Shown here piece by piece: positions 53,238 to 63,464 of a stretch of 64,000 nt of DNA. Each line of letters starts with the position of its first letter. Positions within the stretch are counted from its first letter, which is position 1. Location: NCBI RefSeq assembly GCF_900129005.1, contig NZ_FQUN01000004.1, positions 124,001 to 188,000 on the forward strand. Reading direction: 5' to 3'. Origin of the DNA: Leeuwenhoekiella marinoflava DSM 3653. Its GTDB lineage: Bacteria > Bacteroidota > Bacteroidia > Flavobacteriales > Flavobacteriaceae. Position numbers and translations under genes: made by a program. A model generated the notes under the pieces. The model worked only from the letters and a program-made list of their open reading frames with translations, made no database searches and was not told where the DNA came from.

Positions 53238-54353
53238 CTAAATGATCGTACTCTGTCCCATATGGATGTTGTTGAAATTGCGGTTGGTATCATCTGGATG
53301 GGTGATATAATCTGCAATAAAGTCTCCAACTTTAGTCGTGGTAAAAGGTTTTTTAGGATTGATATCTCCGGTTGTAATTCCCAATTCCAGAGATTTTTCA
53401 ACTGCGTTTTCAATCGCATCTGCTTCTTTATGCAAATCTAAATGACGCAACATCATCGCAGCAGAAAGTATAGAAGCGAGCGGATTTGCAATATTCTTTC
53501 CTGTCGCTTGTGGAAATGAGCCGTGAATAGGTTCAAACATCCCCACAGTACTTCCTACAGAAGCCGAAGCTAACAATCCGATAGAACCACCAATTACCGA
53601 TGCTTCATCAGAAATGATATCACCAAATAAGTTTTCGGTTAAAATCACATCAAACTGACTTGGGTTTAGAATCATTTGCATCGCAGCGTTGTCGACAAAT
53701 AAGAAATCCAATGCTACATCGTCGTATTCTTTTGCGATTTCAGTGACGGTTTTTCGCCATAGACGTGAAGTTTCGAGTACGTTTGCCTTGTCAACAAGGG
53801 TTAATTTTTTTCTTCGGTTTTGCGCTTCTTTAAAAGCCAAATGTGCAATTCTACTGATTTCTTCTACAGAATACGAGCAGCCGTCGCTTGCAACTTGACC
53901 GTCATCACTCAGGTGTTTATCACCGAAGTAAATTCCACCAGTCAGTTCCCGATAGATTGAAATGTCAGTCCCGCTGATGATTTCTCTTTTTAAAGGCGAA
54001 TTTTCAATCAAACGCTCATAGGCCTTTACCGGTCTGATGTTGCAGAATAAACCTAAAGACTTACGTAGCTTTAATAAGCCTTGTTCCGGTCTTACTTTTG
54101 CAGACGGATCGTTGTCGTATTTAGGATGGCCAATAGCGCCAAAAAGCACCGCATCACTTTCCTTGCACAAATCGATTGTATCGTCTGGTAAGGGATTTCC
54201 GGTCTCATCAATCGCACAGGCGCCAACCAATGCTTTTGTAAACTTAAATGTATGGTCGTAGACGTCAGCAATCGCGTCAAGTGCTTTTACTGCTTGCTCG
54301 GTAACTTCAGGGCCGATACCGTCTCCTGCTAAAAGTGCAATATTGAATTTCAT
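53238..54353 (-). CDS. leuB: 3-isopropylmalate dehydrogenase
   Basis: Oxidative decarboxylation to 2-oxoisocaproate. 371 residues started at MKFNIALLAGDGIGPEV. A start 9 codons earlier reads MAVPIKKQN and is the reverse of dispersed repeat D, so I reject it. Motifs: LLAGDGIGPEVTEQAV, RELTGGIYFG, and FGDIISDEASVIGGSIGLLA. Last gene of the minus-strand leu run, separated from leuD by the repeat. Confidence 0.96.
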   Translation of the reverse strand: MKFNIALLAGDGIGPEVTEQAVKALDAIADVYDHTFKFTKALVGACAIDETGNPLPDDTIDLCKESDAVLFGAIGHPKYDNDPSAKVRPEQGLLKLRKSLGLFCNIRPVKAYERLIENSPLKREIISGTDISIYRELTGGIYFGDKHLSDDGQVASDGCSYSVEEISRIAHLAFKEAQNRRKKLTLVDKANVLETSRLWRKTVTEIAKEYDDVALDFLFVDNAAMQMILNPSQFDVILTENLFGDIISDEASVIGGSIGLLASASVGSTVGMFEPIHGSFPQATGKNIANPLASILSAAMMLRHLDLHKEADAIENAVEKSLELGITTGDINPKKPFTTTKVGDFIADYITHPDDTNRNFNNIHMGQSTII

Positions 54354-54366
54354 ATTCTGTTTTTTT

Positions 54367-54487
54367 ATTGGCACTGCCAAAGGGTTTAATACCCCAAGGC
54401 TTGCCTTGAAATTGAAAATTTGTTTTTAAGGAATGCCTCGTGGGCCTGCCTTTGTTGGCAGACAGGCTTGCCCCGAGGTAATTTACT
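54367..54487 (+). repeat. Dispersed repeat, copy D
   Basis: ATTGGCACTGCCAAAGGGTT ... GCCTGCCTTTGTTGGCAGAC ... CCCCGAGGTAATTTACT. Full-length, between leuD and leuB, head directly after TTTTTTT. The 86 bases from there to the leuD stop hold nothing clear. Confidence 0.85.
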
Positions 54488-54573
54488 CCAAAACCTCACA
54501 AGTTCTGAAAACAGGTGAGGTTTTAATGTTGTTTTATGATGTGGCGCTTGTCGCGCTTTGTTTTTGTCCTGTT

Positions 54574-55161
54574 TTACACCGTAGCTTTTTCACGCTCAAA
54601 AGCTTCGATTTGTTCTTTTTTACTGATTAAAAAGTCAATGTCATCGTAGCCATTAATCATACATACTTTTTTATATGGATCGATCTCAAATTCTAAATCA
54701 CCGGCAGGTGAAGTCAATATCTGATTTTCCAGATCGATTGTAAGTTTAGTATCGGGTTTGTCTTTTATAGTCTGAAGCAATTCCTTTAAATACTCAGGAG
54801 TCACTTGTATAGGTAAGATACCGTTATTTAGCGCATTACCCTTAAAAATGTCAGCAAAAAAGCTGCTGATCACCACTTTAAATCCGTAGCCTCCAATTGC
54901 CCACGCAGCGTGTTCTCTACTAGAACCACAGCCAAAGTTATCTCCGGCAACCAGAATTGAGCCGTTGTAGGTATCGTCATTGAGTACAAAATCTTTGTTT
55001 TCGTTACCCTCGTGGTCGTATCTCCAATCGCGGAATACATTATCTCCAAAACCTTTTTTATCAGTAGATTTTAAGAAACGGGCAGGTATGATCTGATCGG
55101 TATCTATATTTTCAATAGGTAACGGAACAGCAGTATCGGTAAGTTTTATAAACTTTTCCAT
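54574..55161 (-). CDS. leuD: 3-isopropylmalate dehydratase, small subunit
   Basis: 195 residues. [20 protein letters not shown] and [20 protein letters not shown] are the swivel-domain signatures. Forms the isomerase with LeuC. Its ATG touches the leuC stop codon. Confidence 0.97.
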   Translation of the reverse strand: MEKFIKLTDTAVPLPIENIDTDQIIPARFLKSTDKKGFGDNVFRDWRYDHEGNENKDFVLNDDTYNGSILVAGDNFGCGSSREHAAWAIGGYGFKVVISSFFADIFKGNALNNGILPIQVTPEYLKELLQTIKDKPDTKLTIDLENQILTSPAGDLEFEIDPYKKVCMINGYDDIDFLISKKEQIEAFEREKATV

Positions 55162-56547
55162 CTAGTTTAATTGTTTTGTAATGTCTGTAATTTTTCCGGC
55201 AACGGCAGTGGCTGCAGCCATAAGCGGACTCGCCAAAATCGTACGCGCACCCTGACCTTGTCTTCCTTCAAAGTTTCGGTTAGAGGTAGAAACACAATAT
55301 TCACCTTCCGGTATTTTATCATCGTTCATCGCTAAGCATGCCGAGCAACCCGGTTGTCTCAGTGCAAATCCAGCTTCGGTAAAAACCTTATCTAATCCTT
55401 CTTCAACAAGCTGCTTGGCAACCTGCTGCGATCCCGGAACCAACCACGCATTTACATTCACCGCTTTTTGTTTTCCTTTTACGTAATCTGCCGCAATGCG
55501 GAAATCTTCTATACGCGAATTGGTACAACTCCCTATAAACACATAATTGATAGGCTTGTCGATCAAGCTTTCTCCTTTTTTAAAGTTCATATAGGCCAAA
55601 GCCTTCTCCAGATTCACATCCTCTTTATCAGGAATGTTACCGGTCACTTTAATACCCATTCCCGGGTTTGTACCGTAAGTAACCATAGGTTCGATGTCTT
55701 CTGCATCAAAAGAGTATTCTTTATCAAAAACAGCATCAGCATCAGTAGGAAGTGTTTTCCAGTAGGCTAATTTGTTTTCCCACTCAGCACTTTCAGGAGC
55801 AAACTCGCGACCTTGTACATAGTCAAAAGTAGTCTGATCAGGAGCGATCATTCCGCCACGCGCCCCCATTTCGATACTCATATTACAAACGGTCATACGA
55901 CCTTCCATAGACATTTCTTCAAAAACGTTTCCGGCATACTCACAGAAATAACCTGTACCAGCATTGGTACCAATTTTTGAAATCACATAAAGAATAACAT
56001 CTTTAGGCAATACATTCGGTTTTAGTTTTCCGTTAACATTAACGCGGAGACTTTTTGGTTTGGTTAATAACAAACACTGACTCGCAAAAACTTGTGCTAC
56101 CTGACTCGTACCTATACCAAAAGCAATGGTACCAAAAGCACCGTGAGTAGAGGTGTGGCTATCTCCACAAACCATCGTCATCCCTGGTTGAGTAATACCA
56201 AGCTCAGGAGCCATCACGTGTACAATACCGTTATATTTATGTCCCAGACCGTAAAGTGTAATACCGTGTTTCTCACAGTTTTCTGTAAGTTGCTTTAGTT
56301 GATTTCTTGAAAGCACATCACGCACCGGTAAGTGCTGATCTACTGTAGGTGTATTGTGATCTGCAGTCGCCATAATCTGATTTGGACGTGCTACAGGAAT
56401 GCCACGCTCTTCTAATTCTGAAAAGGCCTGTGGGCTGGTCACCTCGTGAATAAGGTGTTTGTCTATATAAAGTACTTGTGGTCCATTAGGCACCGTATCT
56501 ACCACGTGTGCGTCCCAGACTTTATCAAATAAGGTTTTTCCTGCCAT
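55162..56547 (-). CDS. leuC: 3-isopropylmalate dehydratase, large subunit
   Basis: 461 residues. Aconitase-type [4Fe-4S] ligands: [18 protein letters not shown] and [33 protein letters not shown] also present. Start [20 protein letters not shown]. Preceded by a terminator that separates it from leuA. Confidence 0.97.
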   Translation of the reverse strand: MAGKTLFDKVWDAHVVDTVPNGPQVLYIDKHLIHEVTSPQAFSELEERGIPVARPNQIMATADHNTPTVDQHLPVRDVLSRNQLKQLTENCEKHGITLYGLGHKYNGIVHVMAPELGITQPGMTMVCGDSHTSTHGAFGTIAFGIGTSQVAQVFASQCLLLTKPKSLRVNVNGKLKPNVLPKDVILYVISKIGTNAGTGYFCEYAGNVFEEMSMEGRMTVCNMSIEMGARGGMIAPDQTTFDYVQGREFAPESAEWENKLAYWKTLPTDADAVFDKEYSFDAEDIEPMVTYGTNPGMGIKVTGNIPDKEDVNLEKALAYMNFKKGESLIDKPINYVFIGSCTNSRIEDFRIAADYVKGKQKAVNVNAWLVPGSQQVAKQLVEEGLDKVFTEAGFALRQPGCSACLAMNDDKIPEGEYCVSTSNRNFEGRQGQGARTILASPLMAAATAVAGKITDITKQLN

Positions 56548-56593
56548 TTTAATGTGATTAGTTCCGTAGAACTTTAATAGTATTTGAAAAAAT

Positions 56594-56619
56594 AAGGATT
56601 CTTATGATGAAGAATCCTT
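56594..56619 (-). terminator. Terminator between leuA and leuC
   Basis: AAGGATTCTT-n6-AAGAATCCTT; on the minus strand followed by ATTTTTTC. 25 bases after the leuA stop. It may cap or attenuate read-through from leuA into leuCDB. Confidence 0.8.
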
Positions 56620-56644
56620 ATGTGAAATTTTGATTTGTATTGAA

Positions 56645-57817
56645 TTAAGCCTCAACCTGAGTCTGAATATTTACTTCTTTCATAATGTCATGAATATCTT
56701 CATCTAAGATTTCCTTCTGCTTGTCAGCAAATTTAAGAAACACATTATAAACGTCATCTAACTGAACCTTGGTTAATTCGTAACCCACTTTCTTAGATCG
56801 ATACGCTAAAGCAGCACGACCGCTACGAGCGGTAAGCACGATAGCACTTTCGGTAACACCAACTACTTCGGGATCCATAATCTCATACGTCTCGCGATTT
56901 TTGATCACACCATCCTGATGGATACCAGAACTGTGCGCAAAAGCGTTAGAGCCAACAACGGCTTTGTTAGGCTGTACCGGCATTCCCATTTTATCACTCA
57001 CCATTTTACTGGTATCCCAAAGTAAACGGGAGTTGATATCGGTATCTAAACCTAAAGTAGGATGCTGACGTAAAATCATCACCACTTCTTCTAAAGCGGT
57101 GTTTCCTGCACGTTCACCAATACCATTAATGGTACATTCTATTTGACGCGCACCGTTTATTACCCCGGCAATCGAATTCGCTGTTGCTAAGCCCAAGTCG
57201 TTATGACAGTGACAAGAAAGAATTGCTTTATCAATACCTTTTACATGTTCTCTAAGGTATTTCATTTTAGCACCATATTCTTCCGGAAGGCAATATCCCG
57301 TAGTATCTGGTATGTTTAAAACTGTTGCACCCGCTTTAATTGCAGCTTCACAAACACGAGCTAAATATTCGTTGTCTGTACGACCGGCATCTTCAGCATA
57401 AAACTCAACATCTTCAACAAAAGTTTTCGCATAAGCTACAGCTTCGTAAGCGCGCTTAATGATGTCTTCCCGATTAGACTTGAATTTATATTTTATGTGT
57501 GAGTCGCTGGTACCAATACCCGTATGTATACGAGGCTTTACAGCGTGTTTAAGCGCTTCAGCAGCAACTTCTATATCTTTTTTAACGGCGCGAGTAAGAC
57601 CACAAACCGTAGCGTTCTTTACCAGACGCGCAATTTGATCAACAGAATTAAAATCACCGGGACTAGAAATAGGGAAACCGGCCTCAATAACATCAACGCC
57701 CAGTAAATCGAGACGTTCTGCTATAATCAGTTTTTGATTGGTGTCTAATTTGCAGCCCGGGACTTGCTCCCCGTCTCTAAGCGTCGTGTCAAAAATTTGG
57801 ACTTTGTTATCGGTCAT
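56645..57817 (-). CDS. leuA: 2-isopropylmalate synthase (short form)
   Basis: Condenses 2-oxoisovalerate with acetyl-CoA. 390 residues. Metal and substrate motifs [46 protein letters not shown]. It ends soon after the catalytic barrel and subdomains, so the C-terminal LeuA regulatory domain that senses leucine is missing. Homocitrate or citramalate synthase are alternatives, but the leuCDB neighbours support leuA. No leader peptide or attenuator is visible in the 127 bases upstream. Confidence 0.92.
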   Translation of the reverse strand: MTDNKVQIFDTTLRDGEQVPGCKLDTNQKLIIAERLDLLGVDVIEAGFPISSPGDFNSVDQIARLVKNATVCGLTRAVKKDIEVAAEALKHAVKPRIHTGIGTSDSHIKYKFKSNREDIIKRAYEAVAYAKTFVEDVEFYAEDAGRTDNEYLARVCEAAIKAGATVLNIPDTTGYCLPEEYGAKMKYLREHVKGIDKAILSCHCHNDLGLATANSIAGVINGARQIECTINGIGERAGNTALEEVVMILRQHPTLGLDTDINSRLLWDTSKMVSDKMGMPVQPNKAVVGSNAFAHSSGIHQDGVIKNRETYEIMDPEVVGVTESAIVLTARSGRAALAYRSKKVGYELTKVQLDDVYNVFLKFADKQKEILDEDIHDIMKEVNIQTQVEA

Positions 57818-57944
57818 AGTGCTTTTTTTCTCAATTTAAGTGTGAATATATATATTGGTAGTACTTTTGAAGTTCCTAACGGCAAATAACCTACGATGTT
57901 TAAGTAAATTTGTCTTTGTTTAAATAATTGATATACAGTTTTTT

Positions 57945-59507
57945 ATGCGTAAAATCATTACAACAGCAAATGATTCAAAAGATTCTCTTTACATTCTGAT
58001 AAAGTCGTTATCTAAGTCTGAAAAGCGTCAGTTTAAATTATATGTAGGCCGTTTAGACGGAAATGCAGATTCTAAATATTTGCAGCTTTTTAATCTGCTG
58101 GATAAAATGAATTCGTATAACGAAAGCGAGATTTTTAAGAATAACATCGTAAAAAAACAACAGCTCTCTAACCTGAAAGCGCACCTTTATAAGCAGATTT
58201 TAATATCGCTAAGGCTGAGTCCGGCGCATCAAAATATACGGGTTCAAATACGAGAGCAACTTGATTTTGCTACGGTTTTGTACCAAAAAGGTTTGTATCA
58301 ACAAAGCTTGAAATTATTGGAGAAAGCCAAACATATGGCTATTGAAAATGAAGAGAAAAATGTGGCCTATGAAATTGTAGAACTTGAGAAGGTTATTGAA
58401 ACGCAATACATCACCCGTAGTATGAGCACCCGCGCAGAGGAATTGGCGCAGGAAGCAAAGATTTTGAGTGAGCAAAACCTAATGACCAGCAAGCTTTCTA
58501 ATTTGTCTATTCAACTTTATGGGTTGATGCTCAAAACCGGTTATGTGCGCAGCGATGAAGAAAGACGGGAGATCACTGCATTTTTTACCGAATCGATGCC
58601 TAAATACAAAATGAGTACGTTGGGTTTTCGCGAAAAACTCTGGTTGTATAAAGCGTATCTCTGGTACAGTTTTTTGATTCAGGATTTTTTATCCTGTTTT
58701 AAATATGCTACGCGTTATGTAGAACTTTTTGAAGAAAGTCCGGCGATGATTGCCCGCAATCCGGTGTTTTATTTAAAAGGAAATCATTACTTATTAGAAT
58801 CCCTTTTTTACTTAAAACATCATACCAAATTTGAAGAGGTCCTTAAAAGCCTTGAGATGCGCCTGCAATCAACAGATTTTCCAACAAGCGATAATCTCGA
58901 GATTTTAGAGTTTTTATATGTGTATTCGCATAAACTGAACTTAAAGTTTATGGTGGGTGATTTTAGTACCAGCGATGGCTTGATTGAAAAGATTGAAAAG
59001 TATCTGAAGCAAAACGGTCAGCGGATGGATGAGCACCACATTATGGTGTTCTACTATAAGATTGCGAGTTTGTATTTTGGTAATGGACAAAACAAAAAGT
59101 GTATTGAGTATTTAGGAAAAATCATTCATAATAAATCGCTTAAAATGCGTGAAGATTTGATGTGTTTCTCCCGCATTCTTAATCTTGTTGCGCATTATGA
59201 AGCTGGAATGGATTACCATCTGGAAACCTTGCTGAAGAGTACTTATAAGTTCTTAATTAAGATGAATGACCTACACGAAGTTCAAAAGGAAATGATAAAA
59301 TTCCTTAGAAATCTGGGAGATATTTTCCCAAATGAATTAAAAGCCGAGTTTAAAAAATTGCGCAAGCGCCTGGAGGTTTATGAAGAAGATCCTTATGAGC
59401 GCCGGGCTTTCTTATACCTTGACATTCTTTCCTGGTTAGATAGTAGAATAGAAGCCAGACCTGTAGCCGAAATAATTAAGGAAAAAGCAATGCTGTTGAA
59501 TCGATAA
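57945..59507 (+). CDS. Large helical-repeat protein of unknown function
   Basis: 520 residues, no signal peptide or membrane segment. Helix-rich throughout with spaced TPR-like pairs, for example ATVLYQKGLYQQSLKLLEKA (about 105-125) and MVFYYKIASLYFGNGQNKKC (about 365-385). N-terminal LIKSLSKSEKRQFKLYVGR is a distinctive block that I recall in other Bacteroidota hypotheticals. Probably a scaffold. A TAAATTTG -7 box is at 57905-57912. Divergent from leuA. Confidence 0.82.
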   Translation: MRKIITTANDSKDSLYILIKSLSKSEKRQFKLYVGRLDGNADSKYLQLFNLLDKMNSYNESEIFKNNIVKKQQLSNLKAHLYKQILISLRLSPAHQNIRVQIREQLDFATVLYQKGLYQQSLKLLEKAKHMAIENEEKNVAYEIVELEKVIETQYITRSMSTRAEELAQEAKILSEQNLMTSKLSNLSIQLYGLMLKTGYVRSDEERREITAFFTESMPKYKMSTLGFREKLWLYKAYLWYSFLIQDFLSCFKYATRYVELFEESPAMIARNPVFYLKGNHYLLESLFYLKHHTKFEEVLKSLEMRLQSTDFPTSDNLEILEFLYVYSHKLNLKFMVGDFSTSDGLIEKIEKYLKQNGQRMDEHHIMVFYYKIASLYFGNGQNKKCIEYLGKIIHNKSLKMREDLMCFSRILNLVAHYEAGMDYHLETLLKSTYKFLIKMNDLHEVQKEMIKFLRNLGDIFPNELKAEFKKLRKRLEVYEEDPYERRAFLYLDILSWLDSRIEARPVAEIIKEKAMLLNR

Positions 59508-59543
59508 AGACATATCCAGTATTACAATTAAAATCAAATATTT

Positions 59544-59819
59544 ATGAACGTACTCTCAAATGGCCAAAATTTAAGAATCATAAATTTGATAATTGTGACC
59601 TACTTTTTTCTGCTATGGCTTGTCAATTATTACAAAATAGAATCAGGAATCATAAGATTTTTTGGAGAATTGCTCACGATACCTTTTTTAATTGCTCAAT
59701 TGGTGTTTTTAGTTTTGGGAGCACTTTATTTGAAAAAGCATCCTAAAGATTATATAACCTTAGGAAGTTATTTACTTTTAATGAGTTCTATGACCGCAAT
59801 TATAACTAGTTTTTTCTAA
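59544..59819 (+). CDS. Small membrane protein
   Basis: 91 residues with three hydrophobic segments (about 13-29, 40-60 and 70-90). No family recognised. It lies 36 bases after the helical-repeat gene and 17 bases before the DMT transporter gene, so a common transcript is likely. Confidence 0.65.
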   Translation: MNVLSNGQNLRIINLIIVTYFFLLWLVNYYKIESGIIRFFGELLTIPFLIAQLVFLVLGALYLKKHPKDYITLGSYLLLMSSMTAIITSFF

Positions 59820-59836
59820 GAAAACAGATACTCCTT

Positions 59837-60709
59837 TTGCCAAACCAACCTAATTCTTTTATAAAAAACATTCTTCAGCTCAATCTGGCGATGCTTTTAG
59901 TGAGCACCAGTGGCGTGCTGGGACGCGCGGTCAGTTTACCTCCGGTTGTTACAATAGGTTGGCGCGCTTTACTTGCTGTTGTATTCTTAGCTGTTTTTTT
60001 GAAGTGGAAAAAAATCTCTTTTAAGATTGAAAAAGGAGATCGCAAACAGGTTTTTTTAGGTGGAATTTTATTGGGTATCCATTGGGTGGCTTATTTCAAA
60101 GCCTTACAACTGAGCAATGTTGCGATAGGGATGCTTACCATTTTTACGTACCCGGCATTGACGAGTATTTTAGAGCCTTTGCTTTTACGGTTACCGTTTC
60201 AGAGAATTCATTTGTTTTTAGGACTATTGGTTTTAGGCGGAATCGCATTACTCATACCTGATCTGGATTTTGAAAATGAATATACACAAGCGGTTGCTTT
60301 TGGGCTGGGTTCTGCCTTAGCGTATGCATTACGCAATATATTGATGAAAAAGCAAGTCTCGCGTTATCACGGAAGCTTGCTGATGCTATATCAGGCATTA
60401 ATTATCGGTGTTTTGTTGATCCCATTTAGTTTTCAAACCACACCTCAGGCACTTCAGGAGAATTTGATCTGGATTATAGCTTTAGCACTTCTTACTACGG
60501 CATTAGGGCATACGTTATTCCTGTTGACCTTTCGGTATTTTTCCATAACAACAGCGAGTATCATCAGTAGCGTTCAACCGGTTTATGGTATTTTATTAGG
60601 GATTTTAATTTTAGGAGAAGTGCCTAAGATACTGACACTTACAGGTGGTTTACTCATTATTAGTGCAGTCGTTGTAGAAAGCTTACGCAGTGCAAAAGGG
60701 AAGGGGTAA
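59837..60709 (+). CDS. DMT superfamily (EamA) transporter
   Basis: 290 residues with ten predicted membrane helices in two EamA repeats (about 10-140 and 150-285). Markers: GRAVSLPPVVTIGWRALLAV early, and TTALGHTLFLLTFRYFSITT with VQPVYGILLGILILGE late. Starts with TTG at 59837; no better ATG exists before the first helix. Exporter of metabolites, substrate unknown. Confidence 0.9.
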   Translation: MPNQPNSFIKNILQLNLAMLLVSTSGVLGRAVSLPPVVTIGWRALLAVVFLAVFLKWKKISFKIEKGDRKQVFLGGILLGIHWVAYFKALQLSNVAIGMLTIFTYPALTSILEPLLLRLPFQRIHLFLGLLVLGGIALLIPDLDFENEYTQAVAFGLGSALAYALRNILMKKQVSRYHGSLLMLYQALIIGVLLIPFSFQTTPQALQENLIWIIALALLTTALGHTLFLLTFRYFSITTASIISSVQPVYGILLGILILGEVPKILTLTGGLLIISAVVVESLRSAKGKG

Positions 60710-60835
60710 AGAAGCCAGAGGTCTTCTTGTTTTTATGAAGTCTAAATATAAAAAATTCAATATCAGTTATTTGTATTGCTTCTAAGAGCAAGTCTGAGTA
60801 ATTTAATATTCTATTAATCCTTAAAGACAAATACA

Positions 60836-61084
60836 ATGGCAATCAGACTAGGAAATAGTTGCTCAAATTGTGATAATTTGACAGCATCAAACGAATGTAA
60901 ATTACACGGAGTACACGTAACAGCAGGATATACTTGTGACAGCTTTGAAATGAAAGCAGCACTTAAAAATGATCCTAATTGTGCAAATTGTGCACGTTTT
61001 CACGGGCCAACCTGTGCTAACCCACAAAAAGCAGCACCAGAAATGCTTTGCTCACACTGGGCTCCTAATAACAATATGGCTTAA
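60836..61084 (+). CDS. Small Cys-rich protein with internal duplication
   Basis: 82 residues with eight Cys in two similar halves: C9-x2-C12-x8-C21-x12-C34 and C49-x2-C52-x7-C60-x11-C72. His residues follow (H24, H27, H56, H74). Looks like two zinc or iron knuckles, possibly high-potential iron-sulfur like. Not recognised by name. It has its own terminator and probably its own promoter. Confidence 0.8.
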   Translation: MAIRLGNSCSNCDNLTASNECKLHGVHVTAGYTCDSFEMKAALKNDPNCANCARFHGPTCANPQKAAPEMLCSHWAPNNNMA

Positions 61085-61103
61085 ATATTAAGCAAATTAT
61101 AAA

Positions 61104-61139
61104 AATAAGAAAGCCTGCTATTTAGCGGGCTTTCTTATT
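61104..61139 (+). terminator. Terminator after the Cys-rich gene
   Basis: AATAAGAAAGCCTGC-tattta-GCGGGCTTTCTTATT; repeat E begins within its last bases. Confidence 0.85.
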
Positions 61140-61258
61140 GGCACCGCCAAAGGGTTTAATACCCGGAAGCTTGCTTCGAAATAGAAAATTTGTTTTTAAC
61201 AAATGCCTCCGTGGGCCTGCCTTTTTCGGCAGACAGGCTTACCCCGAGGTAATTTACT
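61137..61258 (+). repeat. Dispersed repeat, copy E
   Basis: ATTGGCACCGCCAAAGGGTT ... GGGCCTGCCTTTTTCGGCAG ... ACCCCGAGGTAATTTACTAG. Full-length. The head follows a terminator U-tract and the tail carries the stop codon of the minus-strand rluA-type gene. Confidence 0.85.
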
Positions 61259-61961
61259 AGCTGATACACGCGTTCCAGATTGAATCCTCGGTGGGTGGTT
61301 CTGCAACAAAAGTCATTTCTTCCTTTTTTACGGGATGGGTAATAACCAATTTACGGGAGTGTAAATGAATGCTTCCGTCTTTATTGCTTCGGTCTGCACC
61401 GTATTTTAAATCTCCCTTAATTGAACAGCCAATCGCAGATAATTGAGAACGGATCTGATGATGCCTTCCGGTATGCAAATCTATTTCCAGCAGGTAATAA
61501 TTATTCAATTCCTTGATAATCTTATAATCTAAGATTCCTTTTTTACTATCGGGAACCTCGTTGATATGGCTGTAGGATTTATTTTGTTTTGGGTTTCGCT
61601 TTAGATAGTGAATAAGCGTATCTGTTTTTTTTGGTGGAGCATCTTTAACGACTGCCCAATATGTTTTTTTAGCTTCTTTCTGAGCAAATAATTTATTGAG
61701 ACGAGGTAAGGCTTTAGAGGTACGGGCGAAGACAACTATTCCACTAGTCGGTCTGTCCAGACGGTGTACCACACCCAGATAAACAGCTCCCGGTTTGTCG
61801 TATTTTTCTGCGATATAACTCTTTACAACTTCGCTTAACGGCTCGTCTCCGGTTTTATCACCCTGAACAATATCACCCGGTCTTTTATTGATGACAATAA
61901 TGTGATTGTCTTCATAAATAACCTGAAGGTTGTCTTTTGTGCTGTGTGGATTTGTAATCAA
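61257..61961 (-). CDS. RluA family RNA pseudouridine synthase
   Basis: 234 residues. Catalytic Asp69 in VVHRLDRPTSGIVVFAR. VIYEDNHIIVINKRPGDIVQ at the N-terminus and TGRHHQIRSQLSAIGCSIKG at the C-terminus fit RluA members without an S4 domain. Target uridine in 23S rRNA or tRNA unknown. Stop codon TAG lies at the tail edge of repeat E. Confidence 0.94.
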   Translation of the reverse strand: MITNPHSTKDNLQVIYEDNHIIVINKRPGDIVQGDKTGDEPLSEVVKSYIAEKYDKPGAVYLGVVHRLDRPTSGIVVFARTSKALPRLNKLFAQKEAKKTYWAVVKDAPPKKTDTLIHYLKRNPKQNKSYSHINEVPDSKKGILDYKIIKELNNYYLLEIDLHTGRHHQIRSQLSAIGCSIKGDLKYGADRSNKDGSIHLHSRKLVITHPVKKEEMTFVAEPPTEDSIWNACIS

Positions 61962-61971
61962 GGTTCAATGT

Positions 61972-62430
61972 TCAAGATTTTGGAAATACATTTTTATCTA
62001 ATCGATGATTTTCAAATACTTCTAAAGCAGTTTTTAAAAATCCGATTAAACCTATTCCAAAAATTAATATTCCAATAGATAATTGTTGTAATTTCTCATA
62101 AGCAGAACTAAAATATCCAAAAATTCCAATAGCTATAGTAGAGAAAGTCATTAAACTTAAAACGCCAATTGCAACTTTGCCTTTTTTGGGGTTTTCCCAA
62201 ATTTTTTTAGAGAAATTATTCTGGGTTTTTGTCGTGTCTTGTAATGTAGAAATGCTTATTCCTAAACCCATAAATATGAGTGTGTAATTATAATTCTCAA
62301 AAATTATATCTGGATTCTCTTTTAGATAGTCAAATCCTTTCAAGTAAGGAGCCAAAGCATAGAATAAACCAATCAACATTAATGGATATTGAAGATAGCT
62401 TATTAATTGAAAAATCTTTCTATAGTTCAT
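61972..62430 (-). CDS. Small membrane protein of unknown function
   Basis: 152 residues with four hydrophobic segments (about 10-28, 45-62, 85-108 and 120-138) and a soluble loop with TTKTQNNFSKKIWENPKKGK. Begins MNYRKIFQLISYLQYPLMLI. Common in flavobacteria, no function known to me. 10 bases upstream of the pseudouridine synthase gene and likely co-transcribed with it. Confidence 0.75.
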   Translation of the reverse strand: MNYRKIFQLISYLQYPLMLIGLFYALAPYLKGFDYLKENPDIIFENYNYTLIFMGLGISISTLQDTTKTQNNFSKKIWENPKKGKVAIGVLSLMTFSTIAIGIFGYFSSAYEKLQQLSIGILIFGIGLIGFLKTALEVFENHRLDKNVFPKS

Positions 62431-62500
62431 AAGGGAAATTATATTCTAGATGAAAGCATTCCAAAAGTAGCTATATTTTAGACTTCCCACTTTATATTTT

Positions 62501-63319
62501 TTAGTACTGCTCGTCATCACTCGGGAAATCTACCGCTTTTACATCAGAAATGTATTGCTCAAAAGCTCCGGTCATTTGCGTGTGCAGATCCAGATATCTT
62601 CTTAAAAAGCGCGGACTGAACTCCTGGCTCATTCCCAGCATATCGTGCATCACCAAAACCTGTCCGTCAACACCATTACCGGCACCAATGCCTATTACCG
62701 GAATTGTTAAACTTTCGGCTACTTCTTTAGCAAGCTTGCTGGGTACTTTTTCCAGTACAACGGCAAAACATCCTATTTTCTCAAGAAGTAGAGCATCGTC
62801 TTTCAGTTTTTGAGCTTCTGCTTCTTCTTTAGCGCGTACGGTATATGTACCAAATTTATATATAGACTGTGGAGTAAGTCCCAAATGTCCCATTACAGGA
62901 ATTCCGGCATTTAGAATACGTTTGATAGATTCTTTAATTTCTTTACCACCTTCTAATTTCAAAGCATGTCCGCCGCTTTCTTTCATAATGCGTATAGCAG
63001 AGCGAAGCGCTTCTTTAGGATCACTTTGATAACTCCCAAAAGGTAAATCAACTACAACCAGAGATCTTTTAATGGCTCTTATAACCGAAGATGCATGGTA
63101 GATCATCTGATCAAGTGTGATGGGTAGCGTAGTCTCATGACCTGCCATCACATTAGAAGCTGAGTCGCCTACCAAAATCACATCTATACCAGCGCGGTCA
63201 ACAATCTTTGCCATTGTATAATCATAAGCCGTAAGCATTGCGATTTTTTCACCGTGACTTTTCATCTCGGTAAGTGATTTAACGGTTATTCTTTTGTATT
63301 CTTTTTTTGCTGCAGACAT
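62501..63319 (-). CDS. panB: 3-methyl-2-oxobutanoate hydroxymethyltransferase
   Basis: First step of pantothenate synthesis from 2-oxoisovalerate, product of IlvD. 272 residues. Metal motifs [54 protein letters not shown] and [20 protein letters not shown] are intact. Start could also be a few codons later. Single gene. Confidence 0.96.
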   Translation of the reverse strand: MSAAKKEYKRITVKSLTEMKSHGEKIAMLTAYDYTMAKIVDRAGIDVILVGDSASNVMAGHETTLPITLDQMIYHASSVIRAIKRSLVVVDLPFGSYQSDPKEALRSAIRIMKESGGHALKLEGGKEIKESIKRILNAGIPVMGHLGLTPQSIYKFGTYTVRAKEEAEAQKLKDDALLLEKIGCFAVVLEKVPSKLAKEVAESLTIPVIGIGAGNGVDGQVLVMHDMLGMSQEFSPRFLRRYLDLHTQMTGAFEQYISDVKAVDFPSDDEQY

Positions 63320-63464
63320 AGCACAATTTTTAAATGCGGGTAAAAGTAGTAAATTACTAGATAATCGAGATAAAATGGGCTTAGAGCTTCTCGTGAATTG
63401 AAAAACAGAATTTTAATCAACTGTTTATGCTGTTGTCTTGAAGCAGTTTAGCAAATGGTATTTT

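Noticed and set aside
54354-54380. N-terminal extension MAVPIKKQN of LeuB
   Set aside because: Same repeat-derived sequence as at 8523; the family starts at MKFNIALLAGDG.
57818-57944. Leucine leader peptide before leuA
   Set aside because: Read in the minus-strand frames; no short frame with clustered Leu codons and no terminator.
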